64,000 nucleotides of DNA from Amycolatopsis sp. WAC 01376 (GCF_003947415.1 NZ_QHKL01000001.1:434001-498000), one strand, 5' to 3'; positions 1 to 9,010 are shown, numbered from the stretch's first letter. Numbers and translations: made by a program. The notes: generated by a model not told the origin, from the sequence alone.

Positions 1-126
1 CGGATGAGCGGGTTCTCCCGCGGGGAGCAGCGAGTGATCTTCGACACGCTCCACCACCGGCTCTGCTTCGACCGCCCCGATGCCGTGGTCCAGGCGATCC
101 GCGACGTCGTCGACCGCTCCCGCTGA
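1..126 (+). CDS. C-terminal end of a probable alpha/beta hydrolase (partial)
   Basis: The window opens inside a reading frame that encodes about 41 residues and stops with TGA at 124-126. The tail (DRPDAVVQAIRDVVDRSR) has the look of the last amphipathic helix of an alpha/beta-hydrolase, which follows the catalytic histidine in that fold. No catalytic residue is inside the window, so the family assignment rests on this short tail only. The gene's start and its neighbours lie to the left of the window. Confidence 0.4.
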   Translation, partial: RMSGFSRGEQRVIFDTLHHRLCFDRPDAVVQAIRDVVDRSR

Positions 127-139
127 GGGGAAGCGGGGT

Positions 140-330
140 GGTCCGGCGCCGGTGCGCTGGGCTTGAATGCTCCCAATGCCACATTGGGGACACTGAGCGT
201 CTCCGATGCGACATTGGGGGCACCGATCGAGCGACCGGCACCGGCACGGCTGGGCTCGGCTCCGGTGCGGTGGGCTTGAGTGTCCCCAACGCGACATTGG
301 GGGCACTGAGCGTCTCCGATGCGACCGGTA
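140..330. repeat. Tandem direct repeat, ~110-bp period, with CCAAT/ATTGG hairpins
   Basis: Two copies of a unit containing GGTGCG-TGGGCTTGA, then CCCAAYGCSACATTGGGG, then CACTGAGCGTCTCCGATGCGAC lie at about 151-215 and 261-325. The CCCAATGCCACATTGGGG core is a near-perfect palindrome. A further single copy of the core sits at 543-560, and a separate long hairpin (GATGTGGGAATCGGGAC pairing with GTCCCAATTCCTACATC) lies at 442-482. The stretch 127-594 contains no convincing gene. These could be operators for the MerR gene that follows, or simple intergenic repeats. Confidence 0.6.
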
Positions 331-594
331 TTTGCTTACCTACGCTTGACCAGGGCGAAGGTGAAGCGTCAGCGGCGGCTCGGATCACACGACCACCTGG
401 CCTGCATGAGGGTGACGGCTCAGCGTGTGCCGGGTGCTGACGATGTGGGAATCGGGACGTTGAGTGTCCCAATTCCTACATCGTCGAGGGGTTCCCCGCT
501 CACCCACATCAGCATCCAGTGGGTAGGCAAATACGGGTTCCACCAATGCGACATTGGGGGCGCTGGAGCCGGGGTCGTACGGACAGGAGGACGG

Positions 595-1341
595 GTGCTC
601 ACGATCGGCAGGCTCGCGGCGACCGCCGGGGTGACCGTGCGTGCCGTTCGCCACTACCACCACATCGGCCTGCTGCCCGAGCCCGAACGCGACGCCTCCG
701 GTTACCGCCGCTACAGCGCCCAGGCGGCGGTGGACCTCATCCGGATCAAGACGCTCGCGGACGCGGGGGTGCCCTTGGCCCGCGTCGACGCGTTGCTGCA
801 CGCGGAGCCTGCCGAGTTCGCCGACGCCATCGCCGACCTCGACGCCGAACTGCGGCGCAAGATCGACCGGCTCACCGAGAACCGCCACCGGATCGCCGAA
901 CTGACCGGCGGCGAACGGCTCATCCTGCCGCCCGGCGTGGTCGCCCTCCTGGAGCGGATGCGTGGCCTCGGCGTCAGCGAGCAGCGGGTGCTGCTCGAAC
1001 GTGACGCGTGGATCCTGATGCAAGCGCTGGATCCGCGCGCCATGCCGGAGCGGCTGCGGGACAAGAACGCCGCCTTCGACGATCCCGAGACGCTGCGTGT
1101 CTACCTGGCCTGCGATCAGGCAGTCGGCTGGGATCCGCGCGATCCCCGTCTCGACCGGCTCATCGAGGACCTGGACGCCTGGGAGATCGAACACGAACGG
1201 GACGGCGGGCGGCCGGGATACCGCGAGCTGGTGGTTTCCCGGATCTCCGAGGCGTCGCCGGCGTGGCAACGCATCGTCGGCGAACTCGCCCACCGCGCCC
1301 GGTCGCGTCAGTGCCCTTCGGGTTCGGAGCCGATCCGGTAG
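595..1341 (+). CDS. MerR family transcriptional regulator
   Basis: A 248-residue regulator. The first ~70 residues are a typical MerR winged helix-turn-helix (LTIGRLAATAGVTVRAVRHY, then GLLPEPERDASGYRRY). An alpha-helical dimerisation region follows (LDAELRRKIDRL) and then a ~150-residue effector-type C-terminus. The GTG at 595 is chosen because a strong Shine-Dalgarno (GGACAGGAGG, 581-590) lies just before it and the MerR motif starts at residue 2. The frame is open further upstream, but through repeat DNA. The gene is convergent with the NCS2 permease, and the 3' ends overlap by 34 nt. The ligand is unknown. Members of this shape often respond to small molecules and control a neighbouring gene. 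Confidence 0.88.
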   Translation: MLTIGRLAATAGVTVRAVRHYHHIGLLPEPERDASGYRRYSAQAAVDLIRIKTLADAGVPLARVDALLHAEPAEFADAIADLDAELRRKIDRLTENRHRIAELTGGERLILPPGVVALLERMRGLGVSEQRVLLERDAWILMQALDPRAMPERLRDKNAAFDDPETLRVYLACDQAVGWDPRDPRLDRLIEDLDAWEIEHERDGGRPGYRELVVSRISEASPAWQRIVGELAHRARSRQCPSGSEPIR

Positions 1342-2828
1342 GGGACGGGTTTGCCGTCCGCGTCCCGCACCGGGACCGGATTGCCGTCGGCGTCCACGAT
1401 CTTGCCGTCGACGATCCTGTCGCCGTCCTTGAGCCGCGAGAAGGCCTTGAGATCGGAGTAGTCGATCACCCTGGTCGCCGTCGCGAACACCGACGGGTCG
1501 CGGCCCTTGCCCGGCTTCAGGTGGTTGAACAGCAGGTTCAGCACGACGGCCATGAGCGCGGCGGAGCTGATCCCCGAGTGGAAGATGGTGCCGACCCACG
1601 CCGGGAAGTGGTGGTAGAACTCCGGCGCCGCGATCGGGACCATGCCCAGCCCGACGGAAGCCGCGACGATCACCAGGTTCATGTTCCCGTTGTAGTCCAC
1701 TTTGGACAGTGTCCTGATCCCGGACGCCGCGACCGTGCCGAACAGCACGAGACCTGCCCCGCCCAGCACCGGGTACGGGATCGCGGCGACCACCCTGCCG
1801 AGTACCGGGAGCATGCCGAGGACCAGCAGGATCACGCCGCCCGCGGTCACCACGAACCGGCTCCTGACGCCGGTGATCGCGACGAGGCCGACGTTCTGGG
1901 CGAACGCGCTCTGCATGAACCCGTTGAAGACCGGCGCGATCGCCGAGGACGCCATGTCGGCGCGCAGCCCGTCGCCGATCCGGCGTTTGCCGACCCGGGT
2001 GCCGACGATCTCCCCCACCGCGAGCATGTCGGCCGTGGTCTCGGTGAGGGTCACGAGCACGACGATGAACATCGACACGATGGCGGCGACGTCGAAGGTC
2101 GGCGCGCCGAAACCGAACGGGGCCGGCACCGCGAAGATCGGGCCGTCCCAGACCTGGGAGAAGTCGGCCTTGCCCAGTACGGCGGCCAGCACGGTGCCCA
2201 CCACGATCGACAGGAGGATCGAGAGCCGCGAGATGGCCGGGACGGCGACCTTGCTGAGCAGCAGCACGATCGCCAGCGTCATCGCGGCCAGCCCGACGTT
2301 GGAGACCGAGCCGAACTCCGGCGACTTGGTGTTGTTGCCCATCGCCCACTGGGCCGCGACCGGCATCAGGCTGAGCCCGATCACGGTGATCACCGTCCCG
2401 GTGACGACCGGCGGGAAGTACTTCACCAGCCGGGAGAACACCGGCGTGATGAGCAGGCCGAGCAGCGCGGACGCGATCACGGAGCCGAACACGGCGGGCA
2501 GCCCGCCGTCGGCCACGATCGCGGTCATCGTCGCCACGCCCGCGAAGGAAGTGCCCTGGACCAGCGGCAGCCGGGAGCCGAAGAAGGGCACGCCGAACGA
2601 CTGCAGGATCGTCGCCAAACCGCCGATGAACAGGCACGACGCGACGAGCAGCCCGATTTCGGCCGTCGAAACGCCTGCGGCGCCGCCGATGATCAGGGGC
2701 GGCGCGATGATCCCGCCGTACATCGTCAGGACGTGCTGGATGCCGTAAGTGAAACTCTTGCCGATCCCGAGCCGTTCGTCCTCGGGCCTGCCGCCTGCCG
2801 CCGGTTCGGCCTGCGTCCTCTTCACCAT
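1308..2828 (-). CDS. NCS2 family uracil/xanthine permease
   Basis: A 506-residue integral membrane protein of the nucleobase:cation symporter-2 family, which imports xanthine, uric acid or uracil across the inner membrane. It has the expected multiple hydrophobic helices and the early motif GIQHVLTMYGGIIAPPLIIGG. The signature helix region (QNVGLVAITGVRSRFVV) is followed by the loop ISSAALMAVVLNLLFNH. The C-terminal ~50 residues are a charged, Asp/Gly/Val-rich tail. The start ATG at 2828 is preceded by a GGAGAGG ribosome-binding site. The gene is transcribed alone, away from the Rhs gene, and its 3' end overlaps the MerR gene. An inverted repeat at 2873-2901 may be its operator. Substrate specificity cannot be settled from sequence alone. 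Confidence 0.9.
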   Translation of the reverse strand: MVKRTQAEPAAGGRPEDERLGIGKSFTYGIQHVLTMYGGIIAPPLIIGGAAGVSTAEIGLLVASCLFIGGLATILQSFGVPFFGSRLPLVQGTSFAGVATMTAIVADGGLPAVFGSVIASALLGLLITPVFSRLVKYFPPVVTGTVITVIGLSLMPVAAQWAMGNNTKSPEFGSVSNVGLAAMTLAIVLLLSKVAVPAISRLSILLSIVVGTVLAAVLGKADFSQVWDGPIFAVPAPFGFGAPTFDVAAIVSMFIVVLVTLTETTADMLAVGEIVGTRVGKRRIGDGLRADMASSAIAPVFNGFMQSAFAQNVGLVAITGVRSRFVVTAGGVILLVLGMLPVLGRVVAAIPYPVLGGAGLVLFGTVAASGIRTLSKVDYNGNMNLVIVAASVGLGMVPIAAPEFYHHFPAWVGTIFHSGISSAALMAVVLNLLFNHLKPGKGRDPSVFATATRVIDYSDLKAFSRLKDGDRIVDGKIVDADGNPVPVRDADGKPVPYRIGSEPEGH

Positions 2829-2872
2829 GGATCCGCCTCTCCGTCGAAGCGAGCGATGCGGGGCAATTTCAA

Positions 2873-2901
2873 TCTGCGGAGGTTAACTTCCACATCGCAG
2901 A
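2873..2901. promoter_or_regulatory. Inverted repeat, probable operator for the permease promoter
   Basis: TCTGCG at 2873-2878 and CGCAGA at 2896-2901 form an outer inverted repeat around an inner near-palindrome (GGAGGTTAACTTCC, 2878-2891). It lies 45 nt upstream of the permease start codon and about 140 nt upstream of the divergent Rhs gene. Nested dyads of this size are typical repressor sites. The regulator is not identifiable. Confidence 0.5.
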
Positions 2902-3040
2902 ATTTGCAAGACCCTGCCCGTAGGGGTCGTCCTCCCGGCGCGCGGACAAAGATCCTTTCCAAGCAGGGGCGCCGGAGCGCGGCGGTGGTAGAAATCAGCT
3001 GCCCAGTCGGCGAGGGTCCCGAGGCAGAAAGACGGCACAA

Positions 3041-6000
3041 ATGGCGAATCCGCTGGTCGCTGAACGTCAGGACTCCACCCAAGGCCACTCCGGTGTCCCG
3101 CTGCTGGAATCGGCGATCGACCTCAAAGAGGGCATCGAGAAGGGCGATTGGGCCGCGGTCGCGATGGGTGCCGTCGGGACCGCTCTCGACGCGCTGTCGA
3201 TGGCCATGGATCCGTTCGGTTCGATCCTCGCCGCGGGCGTCGGCTGGCTGCTGGAGCACGTCGGCCCGCTGTCCGACGCGCTCGACGCACTGACCGGCGA
3301 CGCGGATCAGATCAAGGCGCAGGCCGAAACCTGGTCCAACATCGCCAAGGAACTCGGCGCCATCGGCACGGATCTGTCCGACCTGGTCAAGGCCGACCTG
3401 CAGACGTGGGCGGGCGATGCCGCCGACCGTTACCGGGAACGGTCCCAGGACACCGTCACCGTGCTCACCGCCGCACAGAAGGGCTGCGAAGGCGCCTCGA
3501 GCGGAGTCAAGACCGCGGGCGAGGTCGTCGCCGCCGTCCGCACGCTCGTCCGCGACATCATCGCCGAACTCGTCGGCCACCTCATCAGCTGGGCGCTGCA
3601 GGTGCTGTTCACCCTCGGCATCGGCCTGACCTGGGTGGTGCCGCAGGTCGTGACCGCGGTCGCCAAGACCGCGTCGAAGATCGCCGACCTCACCACCAAG
3701 CTTGTCAAGGCGCTCAAGGGCCTGATGCCGCTGCTGAAGAAGGCCGACACGCTCTTCGACGACGCCGCCAAAGCCCTGCGCAAACTCCAAGGCGGCAAGG
3801 TGGACACTCCGCCGCCGCCCAAGACCAAGGGCGGGAACGACAGCGGGATCGACCCCAAGAAGGACAAGGACGACGAGAGCACCACCAGCTCCAGCGCCGA
3901 CAGCAACGGCAGTGGCGGCGGCAAGGGCGGCGACGGCAACACCAACGACAAGGGCAACAACACCAAGAACGACAACGACCAGACGAACACCAGCGGCACC
4001 GGAAACGGCGGCACCCGCGACCGGGGCGGCAACAACGACTCCACCAAGAAGGACGGCAACGGCGACCGGTCGACGCCGTCGGATTCCAAGAACTACTGCG
4101 GTGACCCCGTCGACGTCGCGACCGGCGAGGTCGTCATGACCCAGGTCGACGTGACGCTGCCCGGCGACGCGGCGGATCTGGAGCTCTCCCGCACGCATCT
4201 GTCGTCCTACGGCGCCGGCCGGTGGTTCGGTCCTTCTTGGACGTCCACAATGGACCAACGGTTGGTCTTCGCGGGCGACCGGATCCGGTTCTACGCCGAA
4301 GACGGGATGGTGCTGGACTACCCCATCCCGGCCCACGAACCCGTTTTGCCGCAGCAGGGTCCGCGTCACCGGCTGCGTCGCGCTCCGGATGGCTACCGGC
4401 TGTCGATCGGCGATCGCGAGCTGCTCTTCGCCGGCCACCGCGGCGTCCTGCCGCTCAGGGTCATCGAACAGAACGGAAGCCGCACCGAGTTCGGCTACGC
4501 GGCCGACGGCACGCCCGCGAGCATCCGCCGTGACGACGGCGTCGAACTCGCGATCGGCACCGCGAACGGGCGGATCGTCGCGCTCGGGGCTCCGGGGCAG
4601 CCGCCGTTGGTGAGTTTCTCGTACAACCGGCTCGGCCAGCTGAGCACGGTCACCGACTACGCCGGTCGCCCCATGGCACTCGACTACGACTTCAGTCACC
4701 GCCTCGTCGGCTGGCGTGACCGCACGGGCACTTGGTACCGCTACGTCTATGACGACGCCGGCCGCTGCGTCCGCGCCGTGGGCGCGAACGGCTACTACAA
4801 CGCGACGTTCGTCTACGAGCCCGGCACGACCCGGCACACCGACGCCCTCGGACACACGTGGACCTATCGCCTCAATGACGCCAAACAGCTGATCGAACGC
4901 GTCGACCCGCTGGGCAACTCCCGGCGCTACAGCTGGAACCGGCGCGACGAGCTTCTGTCCCAAGTGGACGAACTCGGCCGCGAGACCGGCTACGAGTACG
5001 GCGACGACGGCGAACTGGTGGCCGTCCACCGCCCCGCGGGCTCCACCGTGCGGCTGACGCCCGCCGCCGACGGCGAGGTCCGGCTGTCGGCGGGCGAAGC
5101 CCAGCGGGTGGTCCCCGAATTCGATCCGGCCACCACCCTGGCGGGCACCGGGCTGCCGGTGCACATCCCGGACGCGCCGAATCCGCTCGACGACGAACCC
5201 GTGACGGATCGCCCCGGCGACCGCGACCTGTTCGGCCGCCCGCGTCTCACGTACACGGCTTCCGGCGGCGAAGCGCGGCTCGGCTGGACGGCCGACGGCC
5301 GCCGTGCCTGGCGGCTCGGTCCGCACGGCGGTCGCGAGACGTGGGTGCACGATGCGGAAGGTCACGTCGTCGAGCACCGCGACGCGACGGGTGCCGCGCG
5401 GCGCCGCAAGTACGGCCCGTTCGGTCTCGTCATGGAGGAGACCGACGCGGCGGGCGCGCGCACGCTGTACACCTACGACGGCGAGCTGCGGCTCACCTCG
5501 GTGACCAACCCGAACGGCCTCACCTGGCGGTACGTCCGCGACGCCGCGGGCAGGCTCGTCGAGGAGGTCGATTACGACGGCCGCCGGATCGGTTACGCCT
5601 ACGACGCGGCGGGCCGGCTGCTCCGCATGTCCAACGGCACGGGTGACGCGACCGAGTACGACTACGACCTTCAGGGCAACATCGTCACCCGGCGTACCCC
5701 GGACGACGTCACGTCGTACGAATACGACGCGCTCGGCAGGATGACCGTCGCCGAGAACACCGAGTCGCGGGTCGAACTGGTCCACGACGGCGATCAGGTG
5801 GTCATCGACACGATCAACGGGCTCGGCGTGTGCCTGCGCCACGACGGCGAAACGCTCGTCCGCCGCACATCGTCCGGTGTGGACAGTGAGTGGCGCTTCA
5901 CCGAAGCGGGATTGCCGAGTTCCCTGCGGATCGCCGGTCATGAGGTCGGCTTCGCCTATGACGCCGCCGGACGCGAGACCACGCGCAGCGTCGACGGCGC

Positions 6001-7504
6001 CGTGGTGCTCCAGCGGCGATTCGACGCGGAAGACCGGCTCGCCGAAGAGGACATCGCGGGTGTCGGGCGGCGTGTCTACCGCTACCGCCCGGACGGCAGG
6101 CTCGCCGCCGTCGACGACGCGATCCGGCCATGGCAGCTCTCCTTCGACCCCGTGGGCCGGGTCAGCGAGGCCCGCGGGCCCGCCGGGGTCGAACGGTTCA
6201 CCCATGACGCGGCGGGCAACCTCGCCGTCGACGAGACCCACTACAACGATGACGAGCGGGGCAGGGTCACCGCCGACCGGTCGTGCGCCTACGAATGGGA
6301 CCACCTCGATCGGCTGCGGTCCGCGCGCACACCCGACGGCGCGTTCTGGACCTACCACTACGACCCGCTCGGACGGCGGTTCGCCAAACGCCGCTGGCTG
6401 CTCGGTCCGGAAGGGGAAGCCGAGCTCACCTTCGACGTCCGGTTCCTGTGGAGCGGGATGAACGTCGTCGAGCGGATGGATTACGACCCCGCCGACGAGT
6501 CCTATCGGCTCTTCACCTGGGAGCGGTATGACGACGACCGTCCCGTCGTCCAGATCGAGCGCACCGGCGCCCTCGAAGACGCCGTGTTCCGTGCCGTGAT
6601 CACGTCGCCCGCGGGAACGCCGACCGAGTTGCTCGACGAGCACCGCACGCTGGTCTGGCAGGACCGCAGCAGTTTCTGGGGCGTGCCGTTGCCCGACGCG
6701 GACACCGCGGCGATGCCGCTGGCGTTCCCCGGCCAGCACCGCGACGAGGAGACCGGGCTGCACTACAACGTATTCCGGTACTACGACCCGCGAACCTCGC
6801 GTTATCTCAGCCAGGACCCGCTCGGGCTCGCCGCCGCGGCCAACCCCGTCGGCTACGTCGAGCAGCCGCTGCTCATCGGCGATCCGCTCGGCCTGGCCGG
6901 TTCCTGCGGCAAGACCGGGCCGGGCAGTCAGCAGCGGCCCCAGCCGGCCGGCCCCAGTGCGCAGCCGCCGCCGCTGCGAAGGAGCCCGAGGAAACCTCCC
7001 ATCAACGTCGACAAGATGTCGAAGGAGGAATTCGACAAGTTCAAGCCGAAACTCGACGAGATCCTGAAGGCGGACAAGCACTTCTTCTGGTCCGGCGGCA
7101 CCAAGAAACGCAAACGCGGCGAAGAGGACGAGTACCTCGGCTCGGTCGAGGAGAAGGCCACCAAGATCGCTAAGCAGAACGGCGGCAACACCCTCGAAGG
7201 AACGCTCAAGGACAACAACGTCAAGATGCCCGGGTGGATCAACGATCCCAACGACCCGAGGAAACCGCTCGTCCAGGAGAAATGGGACTACGTCTCCGAA
7301 ACCTTCGCCAAGAACTCCAACAAGGACACGCACGTGGTCTTCCCCTACTGGCCGGGCAAGGGACACGACGTCTACCCGCATCGCCGCGACGACAACGTGT
7401 TCGACGTGACCGAGTACCCGAGGCTCGAAAAGATGGGGATCGACGACATCACCAAGCACAACGCGGAAACCGGGCACACCCGCCCGTACCGGCACACCAA
7501 GTGA
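3041..7504 (+). CDS. Rhs/YD-repeat polymorphic toxin with WXG-like N-terminus and CD38-type ADP-ribosyl cyclase tip
   Basis: A 1487-residue secreted toxin. Residues 1-230 are helical, with a WXG100-like segment (TWAGDAADRYRERS) pointing to type VII export. Residues ~255-345 are a low-complexity Lys/Asp/Asn/Gly linker. From ~350 (GDPVDVATGEVV) to ~1290 there are YD/RHS repeats ending in the usual DPLGL signatures. The variable tip (from ~1318) matches eukaryotic ADP-ribosyl cyclases (CD38, Aplysia cyclase). It carries FFWSG (W1350), GNTLEGTL (E1386), a Trp exactly 13 residues after that Glu, W1415 in EKWDYVSETFAK, and E1458 in FDVTEY. In order and spacing these equal CD38 W125, E146, W189 and E226. 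The predicted activity is NAD+ cyclisation or hydrolysis in a competitor cell (inference). The start ATG at 3041 is the first of the frame, after a purine-rich leader. No obvious immunity gene follows. Confidence 0.88.
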   Translation: MANPLVAERQDSTQGHSGVPLLESAIDLKEGIEKGDWAAVAMGAVGTALDALSMAMDPFGSILAAGVGWLLEHVGPLSDALDALTGDADQIKAQAETWSNIAKELGAIGTDLSDLVKADLQTWAGDAADRYRERSQDTVTVLTAAQKGCEGASSGVKTAGEVVAAVRTLVRDIIAELVGHLISWALQVLFTLGIGLTWVVPQVVTAVAKTASKIADLTTKLVKALKGLMPLLKKADTLFDDAAKALRKLQGGKVDTPPPPKTKGGNDSGIDPKKDKDDESTTSSSADSNGSGGGKGGDGNTNDKGNNTKNDNDQTNTSGTGNGGTRDRGGNNDSTKKDGNGDRSTPSDSKNYCGDPVDVATGEVVMTQVDVTLPGDAADLELSRTHLSSYGAGRWFGPSWTSTMDQRLVFAGDRIRFYAEDGMVLDYPIPAHEPVLPQQGPRHRLRRAPDGYRLSIGDRELLFAGHRGVLPLRVIEQNGSRTEFGYAADGTPASIRRDDGVELAIGTANGRIVALGAPGQPPLVSFSYNRLGQLSTVTDYAGRPMALDYDFSHRLVGWRDRTGTWYRYVYDDAGRCVRAVGANGYYNATFVYEPGTTRHTDALGHTWTYRLNDAKQLIERVDPLGNSRRYSWNRRDELLSQVDELGRETGYEYGDDGELVAVHRPAGSTVRLTPAADGEVRLSAGEAQRVVPEFDPATTLAGTGLPVHIPDAPNPLDDEPVTDRPGDRDLFGRPRLTYTASGGEARLGWTADGRRAWRLGPHGGRETWVHDAEGHVVEHRDATGAARRRKYGPFGLVMEETDAAGARTLYTYDGELRLTSVTNPNGLTWRYVRDAAGRLVEEVDYDGRRIGYAYDAAGRLLRMSNGTGDATEYDYDLQGNIVTRRTPDDVTSYEYDALGRMTVAENTESRVELVHDGDQVVIDTINGLGVCLRHDGETLVRRTSSGVDSEWRFTEAGLPSSLRIAGHEVGFAYDAAGRETTRSVDGAVVLQRRFDAEDRLAEEDIAGVGRRVYRYRPDGRLAAVDDAIRPWQLSFDPVGRVSEARGPAGVERFTHDAAGNLAVDETHYNDDERGRVTADRSCAYEWDHLDRLRSARTPDGAFWTYHYDPLGRRFAKRRWLLGPEGEAELTFDVRFLWSGMNVVERMDYDPADESYRLFTWERYDDDRPVVQIERTGALEDAVFRAVITSPAGTPTELLDEHRTLVWQDRSSFWGVPLPDADTAAMPLAFPGQHRDEETGLHYNVFRYYDPRTSRYLSQDPLGLAAAANPVGYVEQPLLIGDPLGLAGSCGKTGPGSQQRPQPAGPSAQPPPLRRSPRKPPINVDKMSKEEFDKFKPKLDEILKADKHFFWSGGTKKRKRGEEDEYLGSVEEKATKIAKQNGGNTLEGTLKDNNVKMPGWINDPNDPRKPLVQEKWDYVSETFAKNSNKDTHVVFPYWPGKGHDVYPHRRDDNVFDVTEYPRLEKMGIDDITKHNAETGHTRPYRHTK

Positions 7505-7532
7505 GTCACCTGACGTTGCTCCAGCTCCCTCG

Positions 7533-7548
7533 CTTTGGTATACCAAAG
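7533..7548. promoter_or_regulatory. Perfect 16-bp palindrome (CTTTGGTATACCAAAG), candidate GntR/FadR-type operator
   Basis: CTTTGGTATACCAAAG is fully self-complementary and contains TGGTATACCA, which fits the TNGTNNNACNA half-site logic of FadR-subfamily GntR repressors. It sits 26 nt upstream of the amidohydrolase start and 29 nt after the Rhs stop. It may control the amidohydrolase. No GntR gene is present in the window. Confidence 0.5.
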
Positions 7549-7573
7549 GAGTGCGTCGAGAAAGGTGTTCACC

Positions 7574-8785
7574 GTGTTGATCCGTGACGTCCGCCCGTGG
7601 GGTGGACAGCACAGCGACGTCGAAGTGGCCGATGGCCGGATCACCGCGGTACGGCCGCACGATCCCGCCGCCGCGACGGCACCCGGCACGGTCGACGGGC
7701 GCGGGCGGCTGCTGTTCCCGTCGTTCAGCGACGTGCACGTCCACCTGGACTCGACCCGGATCGGCCTGCCGTTCCGGCCGCATACGGGCGCGCCGGGCGT
7801 GTGGGCGATGATGCTGAACGACCGCGAGAACTGGCGCGAAGCCGAGGTCCCGCTGCCCGAACGCGTCGCCGGGACGCTGGAACGGATGATCGCCAACGGC
7901 ACCACCCGCGTGCGCACGTACGCGCAGGTGGACGTCGACTGCCGGCTCGAGAAACTCGACGCAGTACTCGCCGCGAAGGAGCGCTTCGCCAAGCACGCGG
8001 ACGTCGAGATCATGGCGTTCCCGCAGGCAGGCATCCTGCGTGAACCCGGCACCGTGGACGTGCTGGAGGCCTCGCTGCGCTCGGGCGCCACGGTCGTCGG
8101 CGGGATCGACCCGTGCTCACTGGACAAGGACCCCAAGGGACATCTCGACGTCGTGTTCGGCCTCGCCGAGAAGTACGGCGTCGAGGTCGACATCCACCTG
8201 CACGAACCGGGCCACCTCGGCGTCTTCTCGACCGATCTGGTGATCGAACGGGTCCGCGCGCTGGACATGCGCGGCAAGGTGACGATGTCGCACGCGTACG
8301 AACTGGGCTCGATCTCGGAGTCGGTGAGCCGCCGCCTGATCGACACCTTCGCGGAGCTGGACATCGCGATGGCGACCGTCGCGCCGTCCGTCGACGGCCA
8401 GCTGTCCCTCGCGGACCTCACGACCGCGGGCGTGCGCGTCGGCCTCGGCGAGGACGGCCAGCGGGACTACTGGAGCCCATACGGCAACTGTGACCTGCTC
8501 GACCGCACCTGGCAGCTGGCCTTCACGAACGGTTTCCGCCGCGACGACCTCATCGAGATGGCGCTGGCCGTCGCCACGATGGGCGGCGCGTCGATCATGG
8601 GCCACGACGTCCCGCGGCTCGCGGGTATCGCCGACCGGCCCGGCGTGGCCGTCGGCGACCGCGCCGACCTGGTGCTGGTGGACGGCGAGACCCCGACGAG
8701 CGCGGTGATGGACCGCGGCAAGGACCGCACGGTCCTGCACGACGGCGTCGTCGTGGCGGACGGGCTTTCGGTGCTCGGTTATTGA
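7574..8785 (+). CDS. Amidohydrolase / cytosine deaminase-like metal-dependent hydrolase
   Basis: A 403-residue amidohydrolase-superfamily enzyme. Metal-binding motifs are in the expected order: HVHLD (H55 and H57), HLHEPG around residue 209, SHAYEL near 238, and the late Asp in GLGEDGQRDYWSPYG. The closest functional groups are cytosine/isocytosine deaminases and N-isopropylammelide hydrolase-type (AtzC) enzymes. It probably removes an amino group from a cyclic amide in the cytosol. The GTG at 7574 is chosen because AGAAAGG lies just upstream and beta-strand 1 follows directly. An in-frame GTG at 7565 is an alternative. It is a single-gene unit, with a palindromic operator candidate at 7533-7548. 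The actual substrate is unknown. Confidence 0.82.
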   Translation: MLIRDVRPWGGQHSDVEVADGRITAVRPHDPAAATAPGTVDGRGRLLFPSFSDVHVHLDSTRIGLPFRPHTGAPGVWAMMLNDRENWREAEVPLPERVAGTLERMIANGTTRVRTYAQVDVDCRLEKLDAVLAAKERFAKHADVEIMAFPQAGILREPGTVDVLEASLRSGATVVGGIDPCSLDKDPKGHLDVVFGLAEKYGVEVDIHLHEPGHLGVFSTDLVIERVRALDMRGKVTMSHAYELGSISESVSRRLIDTFAELDIAMATVAPSVDGQLSLADLTTAGVRVGLGEDGQRDYWSPYGNCDLLDRTWQLAFTNGFRRDDLIEMALAVATMGGASIMGHDVPRLAGIADRPGVAVGDRADLVLVDGETPTSAVMDRGKDRTVLHDGVVVADGLSVLGY

Positions 8786-8900
8786 GGGGTAAGTCAAAGG
8801 TGTCGTGGTCGTGGGGTTGGGGTCTGCGGTGAGGTGAAGGCGTCCTTCGTCGCGTCTGATGCGGTGAAGGGCGCCTTCGCGCTTGGTCGGTGGTGCGAGC
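8786..8900. repeat. Dispersed intergenic repeat (TTGAGGGGTAAG / GTGAAGG-CCTTC element)
   Basis: Directly after the amidohydrolase stop comes GAGGGGTAAG, then AAAGGTGTCGTGGTCGTGGGG, then GGTGAGGTGAAGGCGTCCTTC, then GTCTGATGCGGTGAAGG and GCCTTCGCGCTTGGTC. The same ordered element recurs at 29010-29075, 48712-48805 and 59240-59350, with partial copies at 16655-16715 and 36555-36600. The GAAGG and CCTTC blocks can pair as hairpins. The rest of the 8786-9010 gap shows no gene. Confidence 0.7.
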
Positions 8901-9010
8901 CCGTTCGTTCGGCAGGCCGTGCGAGGCCCGATGTCGAATTCCGGATGAGCCGTTCGTGGAGTAAGTGAGCGGCCGCCACGAGGGCGCCGCCACGACCACA
9001 GGGGATGAGC

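Noticed and set aside
385..2637. 750-codon minus-strand frame opposite MerR and through the permease
   Set aside because: Shadow frame; the permease and MerR proteins in the other frames have full domain signatures.
2822..7996. 1724-codon open frame on the minus strand
   Set aside because: It is the antisense shadow of the Rhs gene: composition is Arg/Val/Gly/Asp-rich with no domain, and the plus strand carries clear YD repeats.
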